Assembly (NCBI GenBank): GCA_033964015.1
Contig: CM066924.1
Span: forward strand, 22,440,280 to 22,504,279
Direction of reading: 5' to 3'
Length of the DNA stretch: 64,000 nt
DNA from: Scolanthus callimorphus
Lineage: Eukaryota > Cnidaria > Anthozoa > Actiniaria > Edwardsiidae
This document shows, piece after piece, positions 1 through 13,800 of the stretch. How positions within the stretch are numbered: position 1 is the first letter of the stretch; each line of letters begins with the position of its first letter. A program made the position numbers and the translations under genes. Below the pieces are notes generated by a model. The model worked only from the letters and a program-made list of their open reading frames with translations, ran no database searches and was not told the origin of the DNA.

Positions 1-292
1 AAAAATTTCCACCCTAAAAATACCCCTCAGTCTGAAAATACCCTAAAAAATACCAACAATTTTGACAGATTAAATTTTATTCTGGCCGTTTATTTAATAT
101 ACATCAAATGTATCCTCTCGACTTTCAAAACACTACCTTATTTGCGTGAGAACCCCCTAAAAATACCTTTTTTTCTTACTATACCGTTTTTTATTTTCGA
201 ACCCCTAAAAATACCAGATCGCCGATTTCAACCCCTAAAAAATACGACGGTCACCCCTAGCATTCGAATATAGGGAGTCCCCCCCCCCGGGA
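1..292. repeat. Truncated repeat element with CCCTAAAAATACC-type units
   Basis: A series of imperfect units containing ACCCCTAAAAATACC runs up to a terminal GGGAGTCCCCCCCCCCGGG at about 274-292. The same end and similar inner units occur in the complete inverted-repeat element at 50137-50504, so this is probably the right part of a related copy cut by the window edge. No coding content is seen. Confidence 0.55.
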
Positions 293-408
293 ACTTTCAT
301 TACCGTTTTTTCTTTCTTTCTCTGATTACCGACGGCTTTGCTACGTACCTATAAGCACACTGCACCGGCATGTTTCACATGTTTTACCTATGTTGTCAAA
401 TGCTTGCC

Positions 409-470
409 TTACAACCTTTCTTTCTTGATGTTAGAGCCGTATGACACTCCGCTCGCAAACACCACGGAAC
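409..470 (-). CDS. Candidate terminal exon of the coiled-coil host gene
   Basis: On the minus strand TTCTTGCAG precedes an open stretch that starts in phase 1, encodes 20 residues (ending SNIKKERL) and stops at TAA (409-411). The phase matches the donor of the upstream coiled-coil exon at 1826-1900. It could be the last exon of the gene described at 1826-20390. The support is only splice consensus, phase and a stop codon, so a chance match is quite possible. The rest of 293-737 shows no other feature I can support. Confidence 0.25.
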
Positions 471-737
471 CTGCAAGAAAATTTGAAAACAAAGATCGTA
501 TCACCTCGATTAACGATATTTATCACGTTTATATCGACAATAAATGTATAATAATAAAAGTATGGTTAGATTCTTTACTTATAGACTATATGTTTGTTGC
601 AGTGTAATTGCATTTTCTATTCAGTAAAGTGGATCCCTGTGTGGTATTATTTCGAGAGAAAACTGAGGGCGAGTGGCGCTCGCGCTGGAACCACAGAAGG
701 CCTCACTCAAAAAACAACAACGAAAATTAATCAATCT

Positions 738-1183
738 AAAGCCGGGGAAATACGAGGCACAAAATCCCTCAACTTGTCGCGCAACATCGTTGCGTTGCAA
801 GTTGATGATCGATGTTGCGCGTTTTTCATCTCGCGCCACAACTTGTCGCGCAACAAAAACATTTGTTGCAGGTTGTGAAAACTTGTTGCGCGAAGTAGAA
901 CGCGGGTCTACTTTGAGACACAAATTCTGGCTTTGTTGCTCGTTTTTCATCAAACACACAACTTGTCGCGCAACATTTTGCCTACGATTCAAGTTGGTTG
1001 GTCAATAGAAATGAAGTGCTAAGGGGCCAAATTCGCCTTGGACTCGCATGTGTGATCATCAAAACAAATGTTGCGCGACAAGTTGTGAATTTGATGAAAA
1101 ACGAGCAACAAACATTAGACTTGCAACGCAGCAATGTTGCGCGACAAGTTGAGGGATTTTGTGCCTCGTATTTCCCCGGCTTA
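738..1183. repeat. Foldback element with internal AACTTGTCGCGCAACA units
   Basis: The left arm (about 739-800) starts AAGCCGGGGAAATACGAGG and its reverse complement ends the element at about 1182. Between and within the arms the motif AACTTGTCGCGCAACA recurs in both orientations (near 772, 839, 959, 1070 and 1138). Short open frames on both strands here are by-products of the palindrome. No target duplication could be assigned. Confidence 0.7.
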
Positions 1184-1331
1184 AAGAGGGTCAACTGCCC
1201 GTAATTGAAGAAATATGAGAAAACATTCTGACAGAGTGGGACCATCTGAGAGCTGAGACGGTTGCGGCTGTGGCGCCCGCTAAGTCGAAACAATAACATC
1301 CTTCCATAGACCTTTATCACGCAATATTGAT

Positions 1332-1721
1332 TAATAATATATAATAGTTATCAGAAAATGAAATCCAGTTTTCAATTCTACACATCCGTATTAGTAAAAC
1401 TGCAACGTTTCGAAAGAATTACTTGAAAATTGGCTGAGATATGAATTTCCAAAACTTCGTATTGTGGCTTACTTTTACAAGGAAATGTATGGGCGAATAC
1501 GCCAAGACGAGGCTGGACGGGCATCGATGCCCGTCCAGTCTCGTTTCGATGTGTTTTCCCATATATTTCTTGTAAAAAATAAGCCAGAATACGAAGTTTT
1601 GAAATTCATATCTCAGTCAGTGTTCAAGCAACCTGTCACCGAACTTTGCATTTTTACTAATACGGATGTGTAGAATTGAATACCGGATTTCATTTTCTGA
1701 TAACTATTATATATCATTATT
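1332..1721. repeat. Near-palindromic foldback MITE
   Basis: The two halves are reverse complements over nearly the whole length. The left end has TAATAATATATAATAGTTATC and the right end GATAACTATTATATATCATTA. The centre near 1527 is GACGGGCATCGATGCCCGTC. No protein is encoded. Transposon family not identified. Confidence 0.75.
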
Positions 1722-1825
1722 GGAAGACGGGTATGGCCACGAGCGCATAACGAGGTAGGGACCAGGCCGAATATGTTTCACCGCATCGAGAAATCTAGAA
1801 ATAGCGGAATTAGAGGACCCAGTAC

Positions 1826-4800
1826 CTTTAAGGTCGGTAATCTCGTGTTCCATCTCCTCGCGATTTTCTCTCTCTCTCCTTATTTGGTACTGATAGGAAT
1901 CTACAGGAAATAAATATAAATTACGAATTTTGTTGTCAATTTTACATATTCACGACTCTGGCCACAGCGCGCTTGCGCACTTAAAACCATAAGTTTATCT
2001 CGCTCGTATTTGGTTACATAATACAAACATTCGTTCAATTTTGAGGCATAAACAGATGATTTTCTAATACGCATGCGTAACTTGCTACCACAGCCTGCCG
2101 AGTACTCGGCCATTCTCGTACCCAGAGCTCCACGGCTCGTCATTTCGCAGTAGAGGCTCTGGTGACGGCTTTGGCTCTGTATTAATCTCGCGCATGCGTC
2201 AGTGGCTGTCACCAGAGCCTCCCCCGCGAGAAGACGAGCCGGGAGCTCTGGGTAAGAGAATGCTCTGGTGACGGCTTTGGCTTGTATCAAATCTCGCGCA
2301 TGCGTCAATGGTTATCTCCAGAGCCTCCCCGCGAGGTGACGAGCCTGGGGGCTCTGAGTATGAGAATGGCCGGCTGTGCGAGATTAATTTTGCTTGGGGA
2401 ATTGAGTCTGCACAGCAGAACTGTTTGTACTGTAACTAGTGGCCGTTAGAAATACGATTAGCGTCACTTTTTAGAGATGGCGCAGAGAAACTTTGGCCGT
2501 ATTTATTCTACTTACCATGCAATATTTTCATTTCTGATTCCTTTCTCTGTAAGTTTTTAAGAAGTTCTTCGTTCGATGCTGCGGAGGTAACAGAAACATG
2601 TTGACTTATACGATACTCTGTTTTATTGCCAACACAGACAGGGAGACAGACAGACTAGACAAGGAGACAGACAAACAGACAGACGGACCGGACAGACAGA
2701 CAGACGTCTGTCGGACGGACGGACTAGACAGACAGACCAGACGGGCGTACAGACTGTAATCTATTATTTTCACCTCGAAGCTCAGCAGTCTCCTGTTCAG
2801 CATGTCGTCGTTTTTCTCGCTCATGTGCCACTTGCTGTTGATAAGCATCTGAACAAAGAGATACGATATAAGCAAGCCTGGATAGTATTAATCAGCTGCC
2901 ATTTTATCAGCCTAGTAAAATTCCGAGTCAAAATTTAGAGAATGCAGCGATTAAATAATCTTGAAGTAATAGTGCAGATTTCGTATGACTGTGAAAAGTA
3001 CCGCGAGAAAGTTGAGCCGCGCCACGACCGTGCCGCGACTACACGAATTCATTCCGTATCTACAGCAGGCCAGGTTCCGTGCCGCGAGCGCGACAGTGCC
3101 GCGCCGTGTCGAGGCACGTTTCACATTCATTCGAAATCTGCTCTATTGGCTTCTTAACATACACTTCCGGAGGTCGTGCGTCCGAATCCCACTCGGGTCA
3201 GAGATCTTTCGCTGCTTACTAGGGATAACGTCCAGAAGCACACATGGGATATATCATTAGCACTTCCCTGCCTCGTACCCAGTCGCGTTTTAGTGATTTT
3301 CGAGGCGAGAGCGACTGGGAGCGAGCTAGCGCGAAAGGAGCCTTCCCATGATGCATTGCGTAATTGAACCGTTCCCAAGATGCATTGCGCTACCAGAACA
3401 CTCGCTAGAGACTTTTCTCTCTGTTTCTACTAATAGAGACGCCTAGGGGACGAGGCTGAACACTTCCAGGAAAATCCCTTGTAAGGTGTGATGATTAACC
3501 ATTATCCTGCGAGATTGCGCAGAATATCATCTGATACTTAGCCGACGAGGGACGAAGTCCCGAGTTGGCTAAAATCAGACGATATTCTGCAAAATCGAGC
3601 AGGATAATGGTTTTATTATTCAGCACATCGATAGCACAAAAAAAAAACAGAAAAAAGTGACTTTTGTGTATTATTTACGAGCTCAAAACATCATATTTTC
3701 CTCAGAGACGGATATCGCAGGATAGCTGTCATGTACAGAAGACAGCTATTGGCGTTCCAATGACCATATTTGGGCAGTGCATCGATGTGCTGAATAATAA
3801 TTATAATTATTTGTCAGCAATGACAAGTTAAAGTACTGCGTACTGCATGCATTAACAGGTTCCACCTACCACAGGTGGTAATTTGTGACTCATATGAGGC
3901 CATTAATTACATTTTACAAATGATATATAATATACCGTGCAGTATCTTCATTTCTGTTTCCTTTCGTTCCAAAGTAGCCGCAATCTCGTCTTTCTCAACT
4001 GAAAGTCATGGAGAAACAGCGACATTTTAATATTTTATTTTTCACATCACAGACACAACTGACGAATAACTTAATGATAGGCTACATGCTATTGAAGATT
4101 TTATTTTGGTTCTCCTTTTCAGTGCAGCTCCAGTATTGCACTCGTATTTCGCCACTGTTATCCTACAATATATATAGAGGATATTACATGGCCGCGCGGA
4201 GATACGAATATTATCTTCGAGTGTTGACAATTTATCTCAGTAGTATAGCCGGGATGACTAAACCCCTTTTACTGAAGTGGAATCTAATTAAATTGAAGTG
4301 GAATGCTTCTGATTGGTCGAGGGGTCACCATGACAACCAACAATGGTTGGTCCAAACAATGACGTCATGGATGTTTGTAATCGTCAAGGGGTGGGAGATA
4401 ATATATTCCATAAAAAGGGGTGGGAGATACTATATGCCATGAAAAAGGGTGGGAGATGAAGGACAACAATGTACACCCCAACTTTCGACACTTTTGGCAG
4501 TTTGGGACAAAGAAACCACCCCTAATGTTCACACCCCATAAAGCACACGAAAACAGACAAAATAAGGGTCCTGTGATTGGTCGACATGTCGCAGTGAGAT
4601 ATAAAAGTCAGGACAACTCCCCTAGATTTTCATTTACAAGTTGAATTCACCAAGACGATGGAAGTCACGTACAAACTTGGATCCCGCGATTACTACGCAA
4701 CTGTGTGCCAATTCCGAGGCCAGGTCAAAGTCCACATTCGCAGATTTGTTCAAGTTTCTCCAACAAAGAGGCTCCCTACTAAGGACGGCGTGACATTGAC

Positions 4801-7800
4801 GACGGATGAGTTTTTTACTCTCAAGAATACAATGGACGAGATGGAGGATTTGATTGATACCTTCTCAGACAACCCAGAAAACCCCGACCTTGAGGGGTTT
4901 GAACAACGCAATCCACCCAAGTCGCCGCCCGAGTCTGAAGACGTCGAAGACATAGAAGATGTACTTATTTCAGAGCGGCCTAAGCTGAAAAGACAAAACG
5001 CAAACACCAATACCACGGCTTTGCCGAAAGGAGAAGAAGGGCCATCTTCAAAGAAAAACAAGAACGAACTTTTGAACATTTTAGAGTCCAGAACATTTGA
5101 AGCGCGTTGTGAACCATACAAATTATACAAATGTCGAGTGTGCGAGTGTCCATTGTATCATGGAGATATGTGCGAAGGCTGTATAACCATTGCCAATAAC
5201 AAAATAAGCTCTGTAAATTTTTAATGATCAATGTAAATATAATAAAGTGCCATTTGTAATACACAATCATGTGGCTACGGCTAATAAATAAACGGGGTGG
5301 GAGATAAATATTCCATCAAAAAGGGGTGGTAGATAAAATATTCATAAAAGGGGTGGGACGTGCCCTCTCCTGTTATATATTAAAACTGTGACTGATGGCT
5401 CTATTTTGAAAGCGATCACTGCATTCACACAATATAGCTGTAATCAAAAGTGTTATTGTTTAATTCGTCAATAAAGCAGGCCGTTCTAATAACAACGGTG
5501 TCATTTATACCCAAGCCAGGGACCAAGCTAGATGTTTCTTCTCGCCATGCTAGTTCTAATCATTATACCCCTTATTTACTGTTTGATACAAGATAACCGT
5601 CACCCCCTAAGACGACTAGAGGTCACGTCAGTACGATGCACCAATAACTGTCCTCTTTGTCTCAGAGGACACGACTGTCACTGAGATATATAAATGTGTT
5701 GTACACCAGTCTTGTTTCATCAGTGCGAACGATAGGTCATGGGTTGCGGATGTCTTGGTGGACTACCCAATATTTCACTGCAAGACATATTTCGTAAAGT
5801 GCGCTGTATATCAGCCTGTTGTGGTGGAACAATAAGCATCCAAAGTTCTGAAATCGATGGCGGACGAAACATACGACGAAGAGCTGAAAAAAATATATTA
5901 CAGTCCAAAAAGCGGCGCAAGCTTTTCAGGTGTGGAGGCTGTTTTCCGTGCTGCAAAACAGAAAGGACTTAAAAAGATCACACGAAAGCAAGTAGGAGAG
6001 TGGTTGAAAGCGCAAGAGGTCTACACGTTTCACAAACCAGTCAGAAAAAACTTTCCAAAAAACAAAGTTATCACAGGAGGGAAAAACGTGCAGTACCAAG
6101 CGGACCTGGTAGACGTTTCCTCTCTCAGCAAATTCAACAAAGGCTACAAGTTCCTGTTGACTTGTATTGACGTTTTTAGCAAGTTCGCATGGGCCATCCC
6201 TCTGAAAACAAAGACTGGAAATGAAATCACGGAGGCCTTCAAAAAGATTTTCAAGACACAAAAACCCAAGATCTTGCAGACAGACAAGGGATCGGAATTC
6301 CTCAACAAAATATTTCAGACCTATCTGAAGAAAGAAAAAGTTCGATTTTTCACAACACATAGCGAAGCCAAAAGTTCGGTGGTAGAGAGGTTCAATCGCA
6401 CGTTGAAAACCAAGATGTGGAAATATTTTACCTACAAAAACACGCATCAGTATTTCGACATTTTACCCGACCTCGTTGAGTCGTACAACCACGCCTTTCA
6501 CCGTAGTATTCAAATGCGTCCCGTGGACGTGACCAAAAGCAACGAAGATCAAGTATGGCATACCTTGTATGGAAAATCAGTCTCGCGCCCCGTGCGTTTT
6601 AAATACCAAGTCGGAGACAAGGTGCGCGTGAGCATAGCCAAGAAAATATTCGACAAGGGGTACAAGGCAAATTGGAGCACTGAAATATTCACCATTGCTG
6701 AACGACTGCGCAGGAGACCGCCCGTCTACCGATTAATCGACGAACTTGGCGAGGAGATCGGAGGCGTGTTCTATGAGCCGGAAATTCAAGCCGTGGTCAA
6801 AACAGATGACGTTTATAAAGTAGAGAAAGTGTTACGTAAACGAAAACACAAAGGAAAGACCGAATACCTCATCAAATGGTTAGGCTGGGGCGAGAAATTT
6901 AATTCTTGGGTGCCCGCAAGTGATGTAAAACGGTTGTAAAATGAGTGAATAAATAAATAAACGTATTAAAACACACAGCATTTGAGTTTTGTAGTCACTT
7001 TGGTCTGGTCAGCATGGAAAGTACACAGTTTTATTTGTGGCTCCCCTCTAACGGGAGTATGGATGTATTTAAGGAGAATACCCTGTCCCAGTACCGAATT
7101 AAGCTCCCTCAAGCCCTCATTCTCTCCGGCGAATGGCAAATTGGAATTGTTGAAGTACAATATCCCCATTCGTGGAAAAACGTGCGTAAAACAAACGACT
7201 GGAATCGCCTTTACTTGGAAGATACAACCACACCAGATAAAGCGCCAAACACATGTATAGTACCAGAAGGTCACTACCCATCCATCGAAAGCATTATCCA
7301 AGCGTTGAACCAAGAACTTCAAAACTTAGAAAACAAATTTAAAAAACGCGTTTTACGTACGACAAGTTATCTCACAAAGTCACGCTGCAAACTACAGCAA
7401 ACATTACAGTCTTGTTCCACGGAATTGGGGAAATGTTGGGATTCGAGAAAAACAAGCTCTATACGGGTACCACCACTGCAAAGAGAGAAGCCGATCTAGA
7501 TCATGGATTCCATAATATTTACGTGTATTGCGATATAGTCGAGTCCCAGATTGTGGGGGATTCTCAGGTTCCGTTGCTAAGGGTACTGCCAGTGGAAGGT
7601 AGGGATGGGGAGCGGGTAACGCGTTCTTTTGTGAATCCGCAATACTTGCCGGTCAGCAGGAAGTACTTCGATGTCATTGAAGTCAACTTAAAGACTAGTT
7701 CTGGCGATTTTGCGGCATTTGAAACTGGGAGAGTGCTGATAACACTTCATTTTCGAAAGGTCTCTCCTTACTTCGACTGAAGCAGAATGAGAGAATCTGA

Positions 7801-10800
7801 ATTTTACAAAGATTACTACGTGAAGCAAGCGACGCAAAAAGGCGGGAACCTATCAGCCTTTCAAGGAGGTCACACTCAGCGAGGTTATGGATTGGGATCA
7901 TTTCTCAAAGGGTTATATCGCTGGGCGGTGCCCAAAATCACTTCTGGTGCAAAGGCGCTTGGGCGCGAAGCTCTTAAAGAGGGAATAGGAGTAGCGCAGG
8001 ATGTGATGAGTGGGCAAAATTTGAAAGAATCTACACACAGGCGCGCAACGCATGCCGGGCAGCGAGTGTTGAACGATCTGGTATCCCAGAATGCAACGGA
8101 GAACAAACGGGAGCTGGAAAAAGAGGTAGAAAAAGGAAAGCGCCAGCAAAAAAGACCACTTCGTCTTCAACCAAGAAGAGGAAAACAGCTCCGGCCAAGA
8201 AGAGAACACACGTTGATCCAGATATTCACCGTTTTTTGAATAATGGCGCATCCTACTAGATCCGAAAGTTGCAGTAAATCGGAGCTCGATGTGTTTCGAG
8301 CCCCAAACGTACAGACCAACATTGACAAGTCGCAATGGATCGAGTATTTTCCCGTCTCCAACATCTCCGACACTGGACCTTTAGAGTTTAACATTTCTGG
8401 TAGCGGCGACGAATTCCCCGATTTAAGACATACTCTGCTGTATACCAAAGCAAAAATAGTCAAGAGCGATAACTCAGCCTTGGATGGCGACGACCAAGTG
8501 GGGCCGGTCAACCTATTTCATCAAGCAATGTTTTCCCAAGTAGACCTGACCATCAACGATAAACTGATATCATCCTCCACCAACACAAACCCATATCGAG
8601 CTATGATCACCACTTTACTAAGCTACGGAAAAGATGCCAAGAATTCCCAACTCGAAGGTGAATTGTTTTATAAAGACACGGCTGGTAAAATGGACGCTGT
8701 GAACCCCCTAGTCACAGCTGCTGACAGAAACAGTGGGCTAAAAGCTCGATTCGACATCGCAAAGACAAGCACACCGTTCGAGATGTTGGGCCCCCTTCAC
8801 CTAGACCTGTTTTCACAGGACCGCTTGCTACTTAACGGAGTGAATGTTCGAATAAGACTAAACCGCGCCAAGAATTCGTTTTGCCTAGTGTCATCAGTAG
8901 CCGATGCCGACTTCAAGGTGGTAATTTTAGAGGCCAAGTTGTTAGTTCGTAAAGTGACTCTATACGATGACGCCTTTCTCGGGATTGCCGCCGCCCTGCA
9001 GCATGCTCCAGCTCTGTATCCGATTCGCAGAGTAGAGTGCAAGTCCATGTCCATCCCAGCTGGAAACATGAGCTTTAACCCAGATGACGTGTTTTTGGGA
9101 TCCGTACCTAGGAGAATCGTACTGGGGATGGTAGAAAACTCGGCATTTAACGGAAGCTACGACAAGAACCCGTTTAACTTTCAACACTTCAACGCAACGC
9201 AAGTAGGGGTGTATGTCAATGGAGAATCTGCACCCGCCAAAGCGCTACAGCTCAACTTTAAAAAGAAGCAATACCTCCTAGGGTACATGAGTCTGTTTAG
9301 TGGCACTGGAACGCTGTTCCACGACCAAGGAAATCACATCTCCCGATCTGACTATGCATCGGGCTACACGCTCTACGCATTTGACTTAAGCCCAGACCTC
9401 GCGGCCGGTCCGCATGTGTCGCCTATAAAACAAGGGAACCTGCGTATTGGAATTCAGTTTTCAGAAGCACTGACAGCAACAGTTAATCTTATTATTTTTG
9501 CTGAGTTCGATGGGCTTTTGTCTATAGATTCAAATCGCCAAATAACGTATAATTGGAAGTAGTCGACATGAACACTCAACAGATTGCAACAGTATTAGAG
9601 GCAGATCGTTACACTCGGCCCTATTTCGGAGGGGTGTTTGCCTCTGACGAGCTCCCGAAGACAGTGGAAAAATACCCTTCTGTGATTGTTGGAAATGTGG
9701 ATGGAAAAGCAAAGCCGGGTTCGCATTGGTGCGCCTTCTATATCACGGAAGAAATGGGGTGGTTCTTGGACTCTTATGGAAAGAAGCCACAATTCTATAC
9801 GCCAACCTTTAAACGTCTCTTGGAGGAGAGCTGCAAGAAATGGACCTATAACGAACAATGTCTCCAGAGCATAGACTCGAACGTGTGCGGGCATTACGCC
9901 CTCTATTTTTTGTTATTAATGTCTCGAAATATACCATTGCAGACCATTGTAAATAGATTTTCGGGTAAATTTAAAGAAAACGATAAACTTGTATACCGTT
10001 TTATCACAAAGCGCTACGGATATTTATTCCGTCATACGAAAGCGCACCGTGCTACGAAGCAATTGTCAAAACCAATAAAACATTGATTCTATTAAGTACT
10101 GACGTTGTTTTATTTCTTTTTCTGATCACATTACATTAAAAATTCAACCAGCGCCTAGACAGTTGTTTTTTCTTTTTCGATGAACTTTTCATGGGACCTA
10201 TTGGGGTTACGTCTGATTCTGTTTCTTGAAGTAGAGGAGTGCTTCGTTTGGCGAGTAAACTCGAATTAGATTTAAACTCCCTGACGGTTTGCCTTCTACT
10301 CTGATTACGCACTAAATGATCTGGAGTGTTCATTTTGGCAAGGCCTTGAGCAAACGCGTGCCACCCTAGAGGGTCAATGCCTATTCCATCTCCGCGCAGT
10401 ACGTCATTGAAAAGATCTACCACGTGCGTCCCTTTGATTGGGGCTTGGTTTTCGTAGATGAGCTGACCACTTTTGTCCCACTTTAAAATGTCTGGATGAT
10501 CTTTGATTTTCTCGATCAGCAACTTTCCTCTAGCTTTAAGGACCTTTGGCAGTGCCTTTAAGATTTCAGTTTCGACTTTATCTTCCATTTGCGGCAAAAG
10601 TTTCTCTCTCCCTTCCTCGTCGTTGGTTCCCTGTCCCACCACATCCTGTTGAGTTTCTTTGGAGTTCTCAGTGGCATCACTCTCCACTTTAACCTTGATG
10701 GGCTCTTGTTTTCGTTTTTGGTAGTACACGAGATAATCTTGAAGTTTGTTTATGTACTGGCGCACTTTTTCTCCGTCAGTTATATCGTCGTCAGCCAAAG

Positions 10801-13800
10801 CGTGTTGCATTTCGCTATCCAAGCCGTTCAACCTGTCGGTCAAGGGAGGTGTATTCACCTTTTTGCGCTGTTGCATTCTGTCGTAGATAGTTTCGGGCAC
10901 GAGGACCATCTTTTTTGCGTGACTCATTTTATAAGCTGTTCCAGGACTCGTACGGCGGCAGGAAGTAACAGCGGGAGAATGTTACCCCCAGACTGAACTA
11001 AAATGTTTCGCTTTTTGGACAAGGGAACTTTCTTATCGACTAGCTTTTGTAATTGCTTTTTGTATGTCAGCAACTTTTGTTTTTTGACAGAGCTAATAGG
11101 CACTGTCGATTTGAGAACGTTAAAAACGCACTCGCACAGTGTTTTTATCAGTGGATCGTCGGCAACTTTTAAGAAAACTTTGACTTGATGTGGCTTACTC
11201 AGCGATATTACCTTGAGATGATGATAGTTCCGTCTAGCACGAGCACTCATCTTCAAATGATACAAGTATCCTTGTGTCGACCCATTTATTATGCGTTTTT
11301 TATATAGGCATACTGTGTGTCTTCTGGAAGTATATTTGTTCTGAGACGGTAATCCGCTGGGCAGGTGTTTTTCAAGTCACATAAAAGATACCCATAAGGC
11401 TTTGCGGTTGCATCTTCAAATGCATGCTGCATGTACTTTGTGTTACCGGGAAATATTTGGCGGGCCAAATGATTAACCTGGGTACCGTCTCTCGGATTCT
11501 TGAATAGGAATATGTAGTTTGCGTTCAGACTGACATTTCTCATTTCTTTGCCTTGAATAAACAAGTTTTGAACGATAAAAACGCAAGACAGATTCCTGTG
11601 GTGCGCTGTTCTGCTAAAAATCTTTGTCAGGAGGGGTTGACTGCTCAACTCGCACATCATATCGTCAAAAACAATAAGATTTCTAACGTTTGGGTCGAGT
11701 TTGGACTCTAAGTCCGATGACGGAGTGCCCTCAACAAAGGAGATATTTGGTATGGTTTCTTGCATGCGTTCATAAGCAGGTTGATCCAACATGTAGTACC
11801 AAATAATGTTTTCCGGGGCCCCTTGGATAACATCTTCCCCTCCCTCTAAAATGCTTCGTAGCAGCTCAGTCTTCCCGGATGACGACGGACCGGCAATAAT
11901 GGCGCTAAACGGGTGCACTAGACGCGTGTCAAAGGGTTCCGAACGATGTGAATACATGCTGCCGACTGACAAACGTGGCGATCTATAGCGCGTTATATTT
12001 AAGAACACAACATACTTTTATAACCTTAATTGTTAAAACTACAAATCGGACTTAACGTCGGGACAAAAAGGACACTCGCAAAACACACAAGTTTGTTTAT
12101 CACACAATATTGATTTATTTATAGAGTTATATACATTATATACAATTTTATATACAAAATTTGAAAATCGAAATTTAGAAAATCTAAATATCTAGCGGTA
12201 CTGTAGTAACACCGTCTTCTAACACTTTTCTCTTAGGGTAGAAATAGGAAAAGCCTGCTCTTTCTTGTGTATAGGTGCATATCTGATTATTAACTACCCT
12301 AAAGCCCCTGTTCGTCCCTGAACTTGTTTGTTTAGAACGCAGGACGTCCAGGTACCGCTCCTTGGTGATGTCGTTTGTTCTTTTGTTTATACCTTTACAT
12401 GAGAATTTATCTTTCTCACCGAAACAAAAGTAAGTTTTTGAGCAGAGCGCAACTGCCCCTTCGCCCTCCCATTCAACCTTGAATTTTCCTGGAGTTCGCT
12501 TGTCGTATGCGGCGTTCTCCCGGGTGTCATTTCTCGGGAACCAGTTGAGCTTGTCTGCCACAAACTCTTGCCGCAACTCGGGTTTGACAAGACTTTCAAC
12601 TGATTCCCCAGAAATGGCTATGTAGGCTGAGTCGGTATCAGTCTCTACATATTGGAAGTCAGACCGATCCATGTAGTAGTCTAAAAAGTCAAAATAAAAC
12701 TGAAGCATCCTTAACTTTGCGTACTGGTACACAAAGAATCCAATTTGCATAGGTAGATTCAGGTTTATCCGCTTTTTAGACGACTGCACTTCATAGGTGC
12801 CCTCCGTTATCTCCTCCAATTGCCTAAAGAAGGGAGAGTTTATAAGATGGGAAGCTTTATTCTCTTCAACAAACCTAACTTCTCTATGCCTCAGTTGGTT
12901 GGTGATAGTTTTCCCATACGAACTATTTCCAACCTGCAAATATCAGACGAGGAAAATATGTCAATGAAATGCCGCTTTATAATGTTCTCCTGTAAAATAA
13001 AATTGTGTTAGTCTACACTCAAAATAGCAACACAATACTTACCAACTTCATGGTATCCGCAATGATAGCCTTGGATTTGTCAGCGTCACCAGCCCGTCTA
13101 GCATCCGACACTGCCTCTCCAAAGGCCTCGAAACAGGCTTCGGGCGTATATTCAACGACCTGAAGAAACAAGAGTTACAAACGTTAGTTTAAGTTCTAAA
13201 GAACATGTCTTGCTCGCTATTGTATTTTACCTGATACACTTTGGTGACCACGAGCCCATGTTCCAGGTACCATTTCAAGAGTGGAGTTGCCAAGAGGATT
13301 TTGTCTCCCTTTAGGCTGCCGATGAGACTTCGCCTCGGTTGTTTTAGGAGACCGTGTTCCTCGGCGTGCTGGCGCATGTGCTCTCCAATATCGTCACGGC
13401 TAATCGTCGTATTTTTAAAGATGGGACACATCTCCGAGAAATAATCTGTGAGATTTTCCGGTACATGAATATCCAGCTCGACCACGCCAAACAGAGAGTC
13501 ATCGCGCACAGCTTGCAAAATCTGCTGATCGTTCAAGGTAGTCTTGTGGTCCAGAGGGCGGGAGAAACGCTCTCGGAGGAAACGCTGAATGTCAGGGTTC
13601 TGCCTTTTCATCTTGCGCCATTCACACTCGTAAATCTACAAAACATAAAAATATACTATGTTATACTATTATTATAAACTATGCTTTGCTATTATATTTA
13701 TACTATAATTATACTATAGTATATTATACTATATTAGACTATATTAGACTATATTAAATTATACTATATTACACTATATTAAATTATATTATGCTACACT

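Noticed and set aside
3165..3260. tRNA gene
   Set aside because: Only a B-box-like segment is visible, with no A box, acceptor stem or anticodon arm at the right distances.
4008..4442. 144-codon plus-strand frame running into the Polinton
   Set aside because: It crosses the insertion boundary and the terminal repeat, has no domain, and overlaps repeat sequence.
7338..7350. Programmed -1 ribosomal frameshift in the penton gene at TTTAAAAAAC
   Set aside because: The heptamer is not in the X XXY YYZ phase: the zero frame reads TTT AAA AAA CGC, and re-pairing of the P-site codon would need TAA. A lost base in the A run is simpler.
12934..13042. Alternative 3' splice site inside the PolB intron (TTTTACAG near 12989)
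   Set aside because: Using it would insert sequence between the conserved motif B residues; the TTTGCAG at 12934 joins MKL directly to GNSSYG in phase.
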